Assembly: GCA_903906695.1 (NCBI GenBank)
Contig: CAIVLG010000267.1
Location: forward strand, 22,418-86,417
DNA length: 64,000 nt
From: an uncultured beta proteobacterium
Lineage (GTDB): Bacteria > Pseudomonadota > Gammaproteobacteria > Burkholderiales > Burkholderiaceae_C
Reading direction: 5' to 3'
In this document: piece after piece, positions 8,029-17,522 of the stretch
How the letters are laid out: each line of letters begins with the position of its first letter
How positions within the stretch are numbered: the stretch's first letter is position 1
Notes under the pieces: generated by a model
What the model was told of the DNA's origin: nothing
What the model saw: only the letters and a program-made list of their open reading frames with translations
The model's database searches: none
Made by a program: the position numbers and the translations under genes

Positions 8029-11000
8029 ATGAACGACGCACTAAAACAACCCGGTCTGAACAGCCTTTCCAAATCGTTCGAACCGGCCGCCATCGAATCC
8101 CGCTGGGGACCCGAATGGGAGCGCCGGGGCTACGGCCAAGCCGGCTATCGCGGTAGCAAAACACCCAAAAGCGGCGCTGATTCGTTCTCCATTCAGTTGC
8201 CGCCACCGAATGTCACCGGCACACTGCACATGGGGCACGCATTCAACCAGACCATTATGGACTCGCTGACGCGCTATCACCGCATGCGCGGCGACAACAC
8301 GGCATGGATTCCGGGCACGGACCACGCCGGCATTGCCACGCAGATCGTGGTTGAACGCCAGTTGCAGGAGCAACAGACAAGCCGCCATGACCTGGGACGC
8401 AAGAACTTCGTCGCCAAGGTCTGGGAATGGAAGGAAAAATCGGGCAACACCATCACGACCCAGATGCGGCGCATGGGTGACAGCGTGGACTGGAGTCGCG
8501 AGTACTTCACGATGGACGACAAGCTGTCCAAGACCGTCACCGAAACCTTTGTCCGCCTCTATGAGCAAGGCCTGATCTACCGCGGCAAGCGACTGGTCAA
8601 CTGGGATCCGGTGCTGCAGAGCGCCGTCAGCGACCTGGAGGTCGAGAGCGCGGAGGAAGACGGCTTCATGTGGCACATCTGCTACCCCTTTACAGAGGGT
8701 CCGCAGTTGGTTGACGGTGCCATGGCGGCGGGTCTCGTGGTCGCCACGACCCGGCCCGAAACCATGCTCGGCGACGTGGCACTAATGGTGCATCCCGAGG
8801 ACGAGCGCTACCGGCAGCTGATCGGCAAGCAGGTCACACTGCCACTATGCAATCGCAACGTCCCGGTGATCGCCGACGACTACGTGGACAAGGCTTTCGG
8901 CACCGGCGTGGTGAAAGTCACACCAGCGCACGACCAGAACGATTACGCCGTCGGCCAGCGCCACAAACTACCCATCATTGGTGTGCTGACACTGGACGCC
9001 AAAATCAACGACAAGGCGCCACTGGCCTACCAGGGGCTGGACCGCTTTGTGGCGCGAAAAAAAGTGGTTGCCGATCTGCAGACGCTGAACCTGTTGGTCG
9101 AAACAAAGAAACACAAACTGATGGTGCCTCGCTGCGGGCGCACTGGCCAGATCATCGAACCCATGCTCACAGACCAATGGTTCGTCGCAATGACCAAAAT
9201 CAGTCCGCAAGACCCGACTAGCAAATCGATTGCACAGAAAGCGATTGATGCGGTGCAGTCGGGCGAAATCAGATTCGTGCCAGAGAACTGGGTCAACACT
9301 TATAACCAGTGGATGAACAACATACAGGACTGGTGCATCAGCCGCCAATTGTGGTGGGGCCATCAGATTCCAGCCTGGTACGACGAAGAAGGCAGGGTGT
9401 ACGTGGCGCGTAACGAAGCCGAGGCACAGACGCAGGCACCGGGTAAAACGCTGAAACGAGACGAGGATGTGTTGGATACGTGGTATTCCTCCGCATTAGT
9501 TCCCTTTAGCACTATGGGTTGGCCCAACAGCGCAGCGCTGGGACAAGCCGGGCTTGGGCGCAGCGATTTTGTGCGCGAAGCGCATATGAGCAAGACCGAG
9601 TCCGGCTCGGCCCAGCGCGGCTCCGGCACTGAGGCGGAGCTCTCAGACTACAACCTGTACCTGCCATCGAGCGTGCTGGTCACCGGCTACGACATCATCT
9701 TTTTCTGGGTGGCGCGGATGATCATGATGACCACCCACTTTACCGGCCGGGTGCCGTTCAGGCACGTCTACATCCATGGTCTGGTGCGCGATGCGCAGGG
9801 CCACAAGATGAGCAAGTCTGAGGGCAATGTACTGGACCCGGTGGACCTGATCGACGGCATTGCGCTGCCCGAGTTGCTGGCCAAACGCTCCGAAGGCTTG
9901 CGCAAGCCCGAAACCGCACCGCAGGTGCGCAAGAACACCGAAAAAGAATTTCCGAACGGTATTCCGGCCTTCGGCGCCGATGCGCTGCGCTTTACCTTTG
10001 CCTCTCTGGCATCACTCGGACGCAGCATCAACTTCGATGCCAAGCGCTGTGAGGGCTACCGCAATTTCTGCAACAAGTTGTGGAATGCCAGCCGTTTCGT
10101 ACTGATGAATTGCGAAGGTCAAGACTGCGGACTGAACGAACACACCGAGGAAGAGTGTGCAGTGGGTGGCAGCGCACATGGCTACCTCGATTTCAGCGCG
10201 GCCGATCGCTGGATCGTCTCGCTACTGCAGCGTACCGAAGCCGATGTAGCGACCGGCTTTGAGGAATACCGACTCGACAACGTGGCAAACAGTTTGTATG
10301 ACTTTGTCTGGAATGAATTCTGCGACTGGTATCTGGAAATTGCCAAGGTCCAGTTGCAACAGGGCGGCCCGGCGCAGCAACGCGCCACGCGCCGCACGCT
10401 GATTCGCACGCTGGAAACCGTGCTGCGCCTGGCGCATCCTGTCATTCCGTTTGTCACCGAAGAACTTTGGCAACAGGTGGCGCCGGTTGCAGGACGCGCC
10501 GGCGCTTCGGTCGCCATCGCCGCCTACCCCATGAGCCAGCCCGAGCGGATTGACGAAGCGGCGATTGCGCACGTCGGCAGACTCAAGGCACTGGTCGATG
10601 CCTGTCGCAACCTGCGCGGTGAAATGAACGTTTCGCCCGCCACGCGGCTGCCGCTGTTCGTGATCGCCAGCGAAGCCGATGACGCAGGCTTCCTCAGGCA
10701 TTCAGCGCCGGTCTTGCAGGCGCTGGCCAAGCTCAACGAGGTGCGCGTGTTCGAAGATGAATCCGCCTGGTCGGCAGCGGCGCAAGCAGCGCCAGTCGCG
10801 GTAGTGGGCGGCGCCCGCATCTGCCTGCACATGGAAATCGACGTCGCTGCTGAAAAGCTTCGCCTGGGCAAAGAAGCGATGCGCCTGGAGGGCGAAATTA
10901 CCAGAGCCAATGGCAAGCTGGGAAATCAGGCTTTCGTCGCCAAAGCGCCTGCGACGGTAATCGATCTGGAGCGCAAGCGGGTGGCTGATTTTGAAGCGAC

Positions 11001-11040
11001 GTTGACCAAGTTGAAGGATCAGCTGCTACGCCTCGGGTAA
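8029..11040 (+). CDS. valS: Valyl-tRNA synthetase
   Basis: A 1003-residue class I synthetase that charges tRNA-Val and edits mischarged Thr. The HIGH motif is HMGH (residues 67-70), the editing domain carries '[10 protein letters not shown]', and KMSKS is at residues 593-597. The C-terminal coiled coil is '[20 protein letters not shown]'. It is about 50 residues longer than the E. coli enzyme. Part of the excess is an unusual insertion around residues 505-540, just before the conserved '[20 protein letters not shown]'. ATG 8029 is chosen; a TTG at 7981 in frame would add 16 residues without similarity. It is divergent from rubrerythrin and convergent with the tusA-like gene. Confidence 0.97.
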   Translation: MNDALKQPGLNSLSKSFEPAAIESRWGPEWERRGYGQAGYRGSKTPKSGADSFSIQLPPPNVTGTLHMGHAFNQTIMDSLTRYHRMRGDNTAWIPGTDHAGIATQIVVERQLQEQQTSRHDLGRKNFVAKVWEWKEKSGNTITTQMRRMGDSVDWSREYFTMDDKLSKTVTETFVRLYEQGLIYRGKRLVNWDPVLQSAVSDLEVESAEEDGFMWHICYPFTEGPQLVDGAMAAGLVVATTRPETMLGDVALMVHPEDERYRQLIGKQVTLPLCNRNVPVIADDYVDKAFGTGVVKVTPAHDQNDYAVGQRHKLPIIGVLTLDAKINDKAPLAYQGLDRFVARKKVVADLQTLNLLVETKKHKLMVPRCGRTGQIIEPMLTDQWFVAMTKISPQDPTSKSIAQKAIDAVQSGEIRFVPENWVNTYNQWMNNIQDWCISRQLWWGHQIPAWYDEEGRVYVARNEAEAQTQAPGKTLKRDEDVLDTWYSSALVPFSTMGWPNSAALGQAGLGRSDFVREAHMSKTESGSAQRGSGTEAELSDYNLYLPSSVLVTGYDIIFFWVARMIMMTTHFTGRVPFRHVYIHGLVRDAQGHKMSKSEGNVLDPVDLIDGIALPELLAKRSEGLRKPETAPQVRKNTEKEFPNGIPAFGADALRFTFASLASLGRSINFDAKRCEGYRNFCNKLWNASRFVLMNCEGQDCGLNEHTEEECAVGGSAHGYLDFSAADRWIVSLLQRTEADVATGFEEYRLDNVANSLYDFVWNEFCDWYLEIAKVQLQQGGPAQQRATRRTLIRTLETVLRLAHPVIPFVTEELWQQVAPVAGRAGASVAIAAYPMSQPERIDEAAIAHVGRLKALVDACRNLRGEMNVSPATRLPLFVIASEADDAGFLRHSAPVLQALAKLNEVRVFEDESAWSAAAQAAPVAVVGGARICLHMEIDVAAEKLRLGKEAMRLEGEITRANGKLGNQAFVAKAPATVIDLERKRVADFEATLTKLKDQLLRLG
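9530..9650. repeat. Palindrome-bearing in-frame insertion inside valS
   Basis: The segment encodes about 40 residues rich in Gly, Ala and Ser between 'FSTMGWP' and '[13 protein letters not shown]', where ordinary ValS proteins have only a short linker. It contains CAAGCC-G-GGCTTG (9544-9556) and CCGAG-N5-CTCGG (9596-9610), both perfect. The reading frame is kept. Boundaries are approximate because they rest on my memory of typical ValS sequences. Confidence 0.45.
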
Positions 11041-11048
11041 AGCGTTTT

Positions 11049-11276
11049 CTAGCGCCGGCGCATGACGTGAAAGTACTCCAGACCGACAGTTTGCTGTTCC
11101 AGCAATTCATTGCCGGTCTGCTTGGCAAAGGCCTGAAAATCGCGCATGGAACCGGCGTCTGTCGCCACGACCCTGAGCGTCTGTCCGCTTTGCATGTCAG
11201 CCAGTGCCTTCTTGGCTTTCAGGATAGGCAACGGGCAGTTCAGGCCGCGGGCGTCGAGTTCTCGGTCGATTTGCAT
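11049..11276 (-). CDS. TusA-like sulfurtransferase / sulfur carrier
   Basis: A 75-residue protein of the TusA/YedF/SirA family with the signature 'LNCPLPILKAKKAL', where the cysteine carries persulfide sulfur. TusA relays sulfur for tRNA 2-thiouridine and molybdenum cofactor synthesis; paralogues serve other sulfur transfers, so the exact role is open. ATG 11276 is used; a TTG one codon upstream is possible. It is convergent with valS with only 8 bases between stops, and lies downstream of the Nudix and cysM genes on the same strand. Confidence 0.88.
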   Translation of the reverse strand: MQIDRELDARGLNCPLPILKAKKALADMQSGQTLRVVATDAGSMRDFQAFAKQTGNELLEQQTVGLEYFHVMRRR

Positions 11277-11318
11277 CAAGTGTTCCTTGGAGTGAACTGA
11301 ATTCTAGAGCCCTTGCGC

Positions 11319-11849
11319 TCAAACCCGCCGGGGAAACTCGACAAACTGCGGCTCGTGGCCGCGCGAACGCAACCAGTCGGCCAGCGCCTGGCCGGTGCCG
11401 GCACGCCAGCACTTCACCTCATCGAGCGCAAACAATCGGTAATCCACCAGTTCGGGCGACAGTTTCACCTCACCATGGCAGACCGCGTGATAGGCCACGA
11501 TGAGCTGGTTCATGCGCTGAAAATCATAGACACCAATCAAATTCAGCGCGCTGGTGCTCAAATTGGTTTCTTCCATGATCTCTCGGGCCATGCCGCCCTG
11601 GGGCGTCTCACCCGCCTCCATGAAGCCGGTGATCAGCGCAAACATCTTGCCCGGCCAAGCCGCGTTCTGCGCGAGCAGAACCTTGCCCTGGTACTCGATG
11701 ACCGCCGCCAGCACGGGGATTGGATTGTTCCAGTGGGTGTAGTCGCAGGCCCCGCAGCGCAAGCGTTCCTTGTCGCCACTGTCCTCAGTCTGCGTGATCA
11801 GGGTCAGCGGTGCGGCGCACTGCGGACAGAAGCGAAAGGCTTGCGTCAT
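11319..11849 (-). CDS. Nudix hydrolase with N-terminal zinc ribbon
   Basis: A 176-residue protein. The N-terminus has two CxxC pairs ('CPQC' and 'CGAC') that form a zinc ribbon as in NADH pyrophosphatases. The Nudix box is complete: 'GFMEAGETPQGGMAREIMEE'. It hydrolyses a nucleoside diphosphate linked to another moiety; the substrate is not determined (ADP-ribose, NADH or similar). Its ATG overlaps the cysM stop by 4 bases (ATGA), so the pair is co-translated. Confidence 0.88.
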   Translation of the reverse strand: MTQAFRFCPQCAAPLTLITQTEDSGDKERLRCGACDYTHWNNPIPVLAAVIEYQGKVLLAQNAAWPGKMFALITGFMEAGETPQGGMAREIMEETNLSTSALNLIGVYDFQRMNQLIVAYHAVCHGEVKLSPELVDYRLFALDEVKCWRAGTGQALADWLRSRGHEPQFVEFPRRV

Positions 11850-12748
11850 GCGGGAAAGACTCCGGTTGAAAGATAACGGTCACCGCGATCGCAGACCACG
11901 AACACGATGGTCGCGTTGTTTTCTCGCAGGGCGATCTGCTGTGCCACCCAGCAGGCACCGGCCGCTGATATGCCGGCAAAGATGCCTTCTTCACACGCCA
12001 GACGCCGGCACATGTCTTCGGCCGTCTCCTGGCTCACGTACATCAACTCATCCACGCGGCTAGCGTCGTATATCTTCGGCAGGTATTCCTGCGGCCATTT
12101 GCGGATACCGGGAATGCGCGAACCCTCCATCGGCTGCACGCCAATGACTTTGATTGTCGGATTCTTCTGCTTGAGGAATTGCGAAACGCCGGTGATGGTG
12201 CCGGTGGTTCCCATGGCGCTGACAAAGTGCGTGACGTGCCCTTTGGTATCGGCCCAGATTTCCGGGCCGGTGGTTTCGAAATGAATGCGCGGGTTGTCGG
12301 CATTGGCAAACTGGTCCAGTACAAACCCTTTGCCGTCGCGCTGCATCTGCTCGGCCAGGTCACGCGCGTATTCGATGCCGCCGCTCTTGGGTGTCAGGAT
12401 CAGTTCGGCACCAAACGCCTTCATGGTTTGGGCGCGCTCGATCGAGAGGTCTTCGGGCATGATCAAAATCATTAGATAGCCCTTGATGGCAGCCGCCATG
12501 GCCAGCGCGATGCCGGTGTTGCCAGAAGTTGCTTCGATCAGAGTGTCGCCAGGCTTGATGTCGCCGCGCTCCTGAGCCCGGCGGATCATCGACAAGGCTG
12601 GGCGATCTTTCACCGAGCCGGCCGGGTTATTGCCTTCTAGTTTGCCCAAAATCACGTTGCTCCGGCGCGCGTTTTCATCAGCGCCGATACGCTGCAACCG
12701 GACCAGCGGCGTCTTGCCGATGGCGTCTTCAACTGTAGGATATTTCAT
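11846..12748 (-). CDS. cysM: Cysteine synthase B
   Basis: A 300-residue PLP-dependent enzyme that makes cysteine (or S-sulfocysteine) from O-acetylserine. The PLP lysine is in 'NNPAGSVKDRPA', the phosphate-binding loop is 'EATSGNTGIALA', and the C-terminal part 'EEGIFAGISAAGACWVA' is typical. ATG 12748 starts at the conserved 'MKYPTVEDAIGKTPLVRLQ'. The tRNA-Leu gene is divergent, 37 bases away. Co-expression with a sulfur carrier protein downstream fits sulfur metabolism. Confidence 0.95.
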   Translation of the reverse strand: MKYPTVEDAIGKTPLVRLQRIGADENARRSNVILGKLEGNNPAGSVKDRPALSMIRRAQERGDIKPGDTLIEATSGNTGIALAMAAAIKGYLMILIMPEDLSIERAQTMKAFGAELILTPKSGGIEYARDLAEQMQRDGKGFVLDQFANADNPRIHFETTGPEIWADTKGHVTHFVSAMGTTGTITGVSQFLKQKNPTIKVIGVQPMEGSRIPGIRKWPQEYLPKIYDASRVDELMYVSQETAEDMCRRLACEEGIFAGISAAGACWVAQQIALRENNATIVFVVCDRGDRYLSTGVFPA

Positions 12749-12785
12749 ACCCCACACTGTGCCATAATTTGCGCCTTACCCCTCT

Positions 12786-12870
12786 GCCCGGGTGGCGAAA
12801 TTGGTAGACGCGCCAGACTCAAAATCTGGTTCCGAGAGGAGTGTCGGTTCGATTCCGACTCCGGGCACCA
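12786..12870 (+). tRNA. tRNA-Leu (anticodon CAA)
   Basis: An 85-base tRNA with a long variable arm (class II), as expected for leucine. The acceptor stem GCCCGGG pairs with CCCGGGC-type bases before the encoded CCA end (12868-12870). The anticodon stem CCAGA/TCTGG (12813-12817 / 12825-12829) encloses the loop CTCAAAA with anticodon CAA at 12820-12822. A CATAAT box at 12763-12768 could be the -10 element of its promoter. The SRPBCC gene follows on the same strand after 51 bases. Confidence 0.97.
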
Positions 12871-12921
12871 TTGCAGTGAGAGTGAGTGACAGAGTTTGTG
12901 CTGACCTTGGAAAGGTTTGAA

Positions 12922-13467
12922 ATGCCACTTACACGCCAGCCCATGAAGCTCAAATTCACCGACCTTCAGCGACTCGTCGCTGTTACCTGCCTGGTCTTTG
13001 CATCGTCATACTGTTTGGGCGCCCAGGAAGACGCATACGTTGAAAGCGTTGTCAACGCAACACCATCACAGGCCTGGAGCGCTTTGACAACCAAGACTGG
13101 ACTGGAATCCTGGATGGTTGCGATGGCCGAGGTGGATTGGCGCATCGGCGGTTCAATCCGAACGCGCTACAAAGCGGATGGCTTTATCGGTGACGATGGA
13201 ACCATCGAAAACTCGATATTGAGTTTTGATGAGCCCAGAATGTATTCCATAAGAATTGCGAAACCGCCCCAAGGTTTTCCGTTCATGGCAGCCTTCAAAT
13301 CAGTTTGGAGTGTGGTGTATTTCGAGCCTGTTGCTGCTGGAAAGACCAGGGTCTCGATTCGCATGCATGGTTTTTCGGAAGAAGATGAGTCGCAAAAAAT
13401 GCGTGAGTTCTTTTTGCGAGGCAACCAATACATACTTGACAAGCTCGGAGAGAAGTTCTCCAGGTGA
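12922..13467 (+). CDS. Exported SRPBCC-family protein
   Basis: A 181-residue protein. The N-terminus carries a signal peptide with the hydrophobic core 'LVAVTCLVFASSYCLGA' and probable cleavage after GA. The rest has the SRPBCC (START-like, AHSA1-type) pattern: 'VNATPSQAWSALTTKTGLES' followed by 'DWRIGGSIRTRY' and 'RVSIRMHGF'. These domains bind hydrophobic ligands. The ATG at 12922 is favoured by GGAAAGG 6 bases upstream; the next ATG at 12943 also gives a signal peptide. It lies just behind tRNA-Leu. Ligand and role are unknown. Confidence 0.75.
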   Translation: MPLTRQPMKLKFTDLQRLVAVTCLVFASSYCLGAQEDAYVESVVNATPSQAWSALTTKTGLESWMVAMAEVDWRIGGSIRTRYKADGFIGDDGTIENSILSFDEPRMYSIRIAKPPQGFPFMAAFKSVWSVVYFEPVAAGKTRVSIRMHGFSEEDESQKMREFFLRGNQYILDKLGEKFSR

Positions 13468-13488
13468 CTTTGGTCTACTGGTCAGGCT

Positions 13489-13691
13489 TCATTCCTTGCC
13501 GGCGCAATTGACCATCCAGTGAATGCCAAACCTGTCGGTCAAGCTACCGAAGTAGGCACCCCAGAACATGTCCTGCATTGGCATGTCCGCAGTACCACCG
13601 GCAGACAGGGCGTTGAAAAATCGGTCCGATAGAACTTAAAGGCTTGCTCGGTGTTGCCATTGAAGTTGAGGTAGGTGCTGGTGCGTGCCAT
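13489..13691 (-). pseudogene. Pseudogene of a PhnB-like/VOC glyoxalase-fold protein
   Basis: The minus strand starts with 'MARTSTYLNFNGNTEQAFKF', the N-terminus of PhnB-like VOC proteins. After 'FYRTD' the frame breaks. In another frame it continues with 'FNALSAGGTADMPMQDMFWG' and ends 'DRFGIHWMVNCAGKE' plus stop, the true C-terminus of the family. About 70-75 central residues are missing, and the two ends are fused out of frame near 13625. So this is an internal deletion plus frameshift. No intact copy is in the window. Confidence 0.85.
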
Positions 13692-13803
13692 GGTGTAACT
13701 CCGTGGTTCAGGCTGGGTGGAGTAGTCGGCGCGATGTCGCACCGCCTCACACATTGGACGCTTTGTTATTCGAGGGGGTTGGTCCGGCCCAACTTGGTTG
13801 ATA

Positions 13804-14709
13804 TCAAAGTAGGGGCAATAGGTGTTTTTTGGCACCTTCGCGCAGCCCCAGCAGCAGCCGCGCCTCTGCCGGACTCGCTACCGCTCTGCCGGCCTTGCGA
13901 GCGCAATCAGCCAAGGCGGTAATCAACTCGCCATTGCCTTTGGCGCGCTCACCGCCGGGCAGGTAGAACGTGTCTTCCAGACCGGTGCGCAGCATGCCAC
14001 CGAGCTCAGCGGTCTTCTGGTGCACCGGCCAGATTTCGGCACGGCCAATTAGGGTGGTCTGCCAGACGCTGTCGGTTGCCATCCAGCGTGGAATCAGCGC
14101 CAGCAAATCGGCGTCGCACGGCATGCCGGAGGCCACACCCATCACCAGGTTGTATTCGGCGCGCCCCATCTCAGGCTTGAGCATGCCGTTCTTCAGGAAC
14201 ATGCTGACCGAGCGCACGATGCCGACATCAAAGCATTCAAACTCGGGGTGCACCTGGCACTCCTGCATCACGTCCAGAAACTGCTGCACCTTGGCGACCG
14301 GGTTGTCGAACACCATGGGCGGCCAGGCCCACTGGCCGTCGTCCTTGATCTTGAGGTAGTTCAGGCTGCCGGCGTTGCAGGCGGCGATTTCAGGCTTGAC
14401 GCGGCGGATGCAGGCCAGTGGTCCCGAGATGTCCTTGCCGACGACCCCTGTCGTCAGATTGATGATGACTCCGGGGCAGGCTGCGCGAATGGCGTTGACA
14501 ATCGTCTCGGCCACGTACGGGTCCCAGCTTGGCATGTGCCCCAGGCCCTCCTCCTGCATGCGCAGATGCACGTGCATGATGGAGGCGCCGGCGTTGAAGG
14601 CGTCACGGGCCTCGGCCGCCATCTGGGCCGGGGTCACCGGCACCGGGTGCTGCTTCGGGTTGGTCAGGACGCCGGTCAGGGCACAGGTGAGAATGGCTTT
14701 GTCCATCAT
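13804..14709 (-). CDS. Beta-keto acid cleavage enzyme (BKACE, 3-keto-5-aminohexanoate cleavage family)
   Basis: A 301-residue TIM-barrel protein of the BKACE family. The zinc ligands are in 'GASIMHVHLRMQ' (HxH), and 'INLTTGVVGKD' and 'EIAACNAGSLNYLK' are conserved. These enzymes condense a beta-keto acid with acetyl-CoA and cleave it to acetoacetate and a new acyl-CoA. The acid varies widely among members. Its ATG (14709, or 14706) overlaps the stop of the carboxylase alpha-subunit gene. It is the last gene of the five-gene operon and takes the place where leucine operons have HMG-CoA lyase. Confidence 0.9.
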   Translation of the reverse strand: MMDKAILTCALTGVLTNPKQHPVPVTPAQMAAEARDAFNAGASIMHVHLRMQEEGLGHMPSWDPYVAETIVNAIRAACPGVIINLTTGVVGKDISGPLACIRRVKPEIAACNAGSLNYLKIKDDGQWAWPPMVFDNPVAKVQQFLDVMQECQVHPEFECFDVGIVRSVSMFLKNGMLKPEMGRAEYNLVMGVASGMPCDADLLALIPRWMATDSVWQTTLIGRAEIWPVHQKTAELGGMLRTGLEDTFYLPGGERAKGNGELITALADCARKAGRAVASPAEARLLLGLREGAKKHLLPLL

Positions 14710-16667
14710 GCTTCCTTTTTGTCTTCGGGCTCGATTTCGACCAGCAATGCGCCGGATTCGACTTGCTCGCCTACTTTCACGTGCAGTGCCGCCACGGTGC
14801 CCGAGGTCTGAGCGTTGAGCCACATTTCCATCTTCATGGCCTCGACACACAGCAAGGCCTGTCCATCGCTGATGGCATCACCCAGCGCGACCTTGATTTG
14901 TGTGACCTTGCCAGCCACTGGTGCGCGCGCCCGAGTCGCGTCCTGCGCCAGGTCTTTGCCCCGAAACGGTGAGATTTCGCTAAAAACAAAAGAGGCGCCC
15001 CCCACGGCCAGATGCAACTGCTGTTGTTGCAGCAGCGCCACGCCGCGGCGCGTCACGCCATCAATCTCGAAGCGCATTGCGCCATCGTGCCAGTCGACGA
15101 TCTTCACCTGGTGCTGCTGGCCAGCCAGGACAACGGCGACCTGCCCTGACCGATTCGGATGCACACGCAGTGTTTGCGCAAGCTCATCGCATTGCAGGGG
15201 AATATCAAATGCAGCCACGCTGTCGGCGCGCCAGTTGGCGCCGTTTCGCATGGCAAAAAGCGCCGCCGCAAGGCACCAGGTGTGGTCATCTGCAACCGGG
15301 CGTTGCAGCAGCGCTTCGCCGCTTTCCTGCCACTGGTCGATCATGCCAGTCGTCATCGCTCCATCCCGAAACGCGCCGTGGTTGAGCAGATCGGCCAGAA
15401 AGCGGCCGTTGTTGCGCAGTCCCAGGAGCGGTGTGTTCTCAAGGGCAGCACGCAGGCGCCGGATTGCGTCATCGCGGTCACGGCCATGCGCGATGAGTTT
15501 GGCCACCATCGGGTCGTAAAAGGGCGATATTTGGCCGCCCTCTTCGATGCCATCGTCGATGCGAACGCCGTCAAGCGGTGCCTGCTGCGGCCGCCACCAG
15601 TGCACGTGGCCAGTCTGCGGTGCAAAACCGGCGTACGGGTCTTCAACATAAAGACGCGCCTCGATGGCGTGGCCGGTCAACACGATGTCGGCCTGAGCCG
15701 CTGGCAGCGGCTGCCCGGCGGCGACCATCAACTGCCACTCCACCAAATCAAAACCGGTCACCATTTCCGTCACCGTGTGCTCGACCTGCAATCGCGTGTT
15801 CATCTCCAGAAAGTAGTGCTTCAGATCGGCATCGACCATGAACTCGATGGTGCCGGCACCGCGGTATCCGACGGCCAGCGCCGCTGCCACCGCGTCCTTG
15901 CCCATGGCCTCGCGCATCGCCGTGTTGACCACCGGCGACGGCACTTCCTCGATCACCTTTTGCCGTCTGCGCTGCGCCGTGCAGTCGCGCTCGCCCAAGT
16001 AGACTGCGTTGCCGTGTGCATCGGCAAAGATCTGAATCTCGATGTGCCGACCGTTCTCGATCAAGCGCTCCAGCATCAGCGTGCCATCACCAAAAGCACT
16101 TAACGCCTCGCGTCGGGCGCCGAGCAAGGCCTGCGGCAGTTCAGCTTCTGCACGCACCAGTCGCATGCCGCGACCGCCACCACCGGCCACCGCCTTGACC
16201 AGGAGCGGAAAGCCCAGCTTCGAAGCCTCCTGGGTCAAGCGCTGATCGTCCTGATCGTCACCCAGATAACCCGGCGCGCAGGGCACGCCGGCGGCCAGCA
16301 TGCGCCGCTTGGCCAGTGCCTTGTTGCCCATCGCCAGCATGGCCGAGGGCGGCGGACCGATGAAGACCAGACCGGCATCCAGACAGGCCTGCGCAAAGCC
16401 GGCGTTCTCGCTCAAAAATCCGTAGCCCGGGTGCACCGCCTCGGCACCCGTCTTGCGAGCCGCTTCCATCAGGGCAGGAACGCACAGGTAGGAGTCGGCA
16501 GCCGCAGAGGCGCCGATACGCACTGCCTCATCAGCCAGCCGTACGTGGGGCGCAGCTTGGTCGGCATCACTGTAAACGGCAACCGTGCGATAGCCCAGTT
16601 TGCGCGCCGTTCGCATTACGCGGCAGGCGATCTCGCCCCGATTGGCGATCAATATCTTGCTAAACAT
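14706..16667 (-). CDS. Acyl-CoA carboxylase alpha subunit (biotin carboxylase plus biotin carrier)
   Basis: A 653-residue protein. Residues 1-445 form biotin carboxylase: 'KILIANRGEIACRVMRTARK' at the start, the ATP-grasp glycine loop 'AVAGGGGRGMRLV', and 'EMNTRLQVEHTVTEMVTG'. The last 75 residues are the biotinyl domain with the biotinylated lysine in 'CVEAMKMEMWL'. Enzymes of this size act on methylcrotonyl-, geranyl- or propionyl-CoA. The stretch 'GVPCAPGYLGDDQDD' and the RGMR loop look closer to geranyl-CoA carboxylase (AtuF) than to LiuD as far as I remember them. It is fourth in the operon and overlaps the BKACE gene. Confidence 0.92.
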   Translation of the reverse strand: MFSKILIANRGEIACRVMRTARKLGYRTVAVYSDADQAAPHVRLADEAVRIGASAAADSYLCVPALMEAARKTGAEAVHPGYGFLSENAGFAQACLDAGLVFIGPPPSAMLAMGNKALAKRRMLAAGVPCAPGYLGDDQDDQRLTQEASKLGFPLLVKAVAGGGGRGMRLVRAEAELPQALLGARREALSAFGDGTLMLERLIENGRHIEIQIFADAHGNAVYLGERDCTAQRRRQKVIEEVPSPVVNTAMREAMGKDAVAAALAVGYRGAGTIEFMVDADLKHYFLEMNTRLQVEHTVTEMVTGFDLVEWQLMVAAGQPLPAAQADIVLTGHAIEARLYVEDPYAGFAPQTGHVHWWRPQQAPLDGVRIDDGIEEGGQISPFYDPMVAKLIAHGRDRDDAIRRLRAALENTPLLGLRNNGRFLADLLNHGAFRDGAMTTGMIDQWQESGEALLQRPVADDHTWCLAAALFAMRNGANWRADSVAAFDIPLQCDELAQTLRVHPNRSGQVAVVLAGQQHQVKIVDWHDGAMRFEIDGVTRRGVALLQQQQLHLAVGGASFVFSEISPFRGKDLAQDATRARAPVAGKVTQIKVALGDAISDGQALLCVEAMKMEMWLNAQTSGTVAALHVKVGEQVESGALLVEIEPEDKKEA

Positions 16668-16706
16668 GATGCATCTCCCACGGGGCGATCGGTGTACTCT
16701 TGAGTC

Positions 16707-17522
16707 TCATGGGCCGGCCCAACTCGGTTTACGTTTTTGCAGAAAGGCGGCGGTCCCCTCCGCGCCCTCGGCACCTTGTGCGGCACGCGAAAAAACCCGG
16801 GCTGCCTCCTGCACCAGATCGGCGGGCGCCGTCAGACGCGCCTTCGCCATCAGAGCCTTGGTGGCAGCCAGCGCCGCCGGAGCACAGGTCAGAATGTCGC
16901 TCACCACAGCGGCCAACGCCGCATCGATTTGATCGGATGCATGGACGGCATGGACCAGACCGACGGCGAGTGCGTCCGCTGCCGCGACGCGTCCCCCAGT
17001 CACCGCCAGTCGCTTGGCCTGTGAATATCCGAGCCGCTCCACCAGGAAGGGAGCGATTTGCGCCGGCACCAGACCCAAAGCGGTCTCCGGCAAACGGAAG
17101 ACCGCCGTATCGCAAGCCAGCGCCACATCAGCGACGCAGGCCAGACCAAAGCCGCCACCCATCACGCTGCCCTCCAGAACCGCGACCAGCGCAAGCGGTG
17201 TTTGTGCGAAGGCCACGCAGAGTTCGCCGAACTGGCTGTTGGCCTGCGCCACAGCGTCCATGGCAGGACTTCCCTCACCGGCTCGATGCTCGCCTTGCAT
17301 CGCTTGCATGCGCCCCATCGCCATGTCCTTTAAGTCAGCACCGGCGCAAAAATGTCCGCCGGCACCCCGCAACACAATGACGCGAACCAAACCCTCGGCT
17401 TCGGCGGATGCCAGTGCGGCGCGCAAGTCAGCCACCATCCGCAATGACATCGCATTGCGCACTTCAGGGCGGTTCAATGTGATGTGAAGAACAGCCCCGC
17501 TGTGCTGAATGGCCAGGGTCAT
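16707..17522 (-). CDS. Enoyl-CoA hydratase/isomerase of the LiuC/AtuE type
   Basis: A 271-residue crotonase-fold protein with the oxyanion loop 'GAGGHFCAGADLKDMA' and the second motif 'GSVMGGGFGLACVADVALA'. The classical first catalytic Glu is replaced by Gly in GGGFGLA. The second one is kept in 'LPETALGLVPAQIAPFLV'. This combination matches 3-methylglutaconyl-CoA or isohexenylglutaconyl-CoA hydratases. ATG 17522 overlaps the dehydrogenase stop by 4 bases and begins the domain exactly. The expected reaction is hydration of the carboxylated enoyl-CoA. Confidence 0.88.
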   Translation of the reverse strand: MTLAIQHSGAVLHITLNRPEVRNAMSLRMVADLRAALASAEAEGLVRVIVLRGAGGHFCAGADLKDMAMGRMQAMQGEHRAGEGSPAMDAVAQANSQFGELCVAFAQTPLALVAVLEGSVMGGGFGLACVADVALACDTAVFRLPETALGLVPAQIAPFLVERLGYSQAKRLAVTGGRVAAADALAVGLVHAVHASDQIDAALAAVVSDILTCAPAALAATKALMAKARLTAPADLVQEAARVFSRAAQGAEGAEGTAAFLQKRKPSWAGP

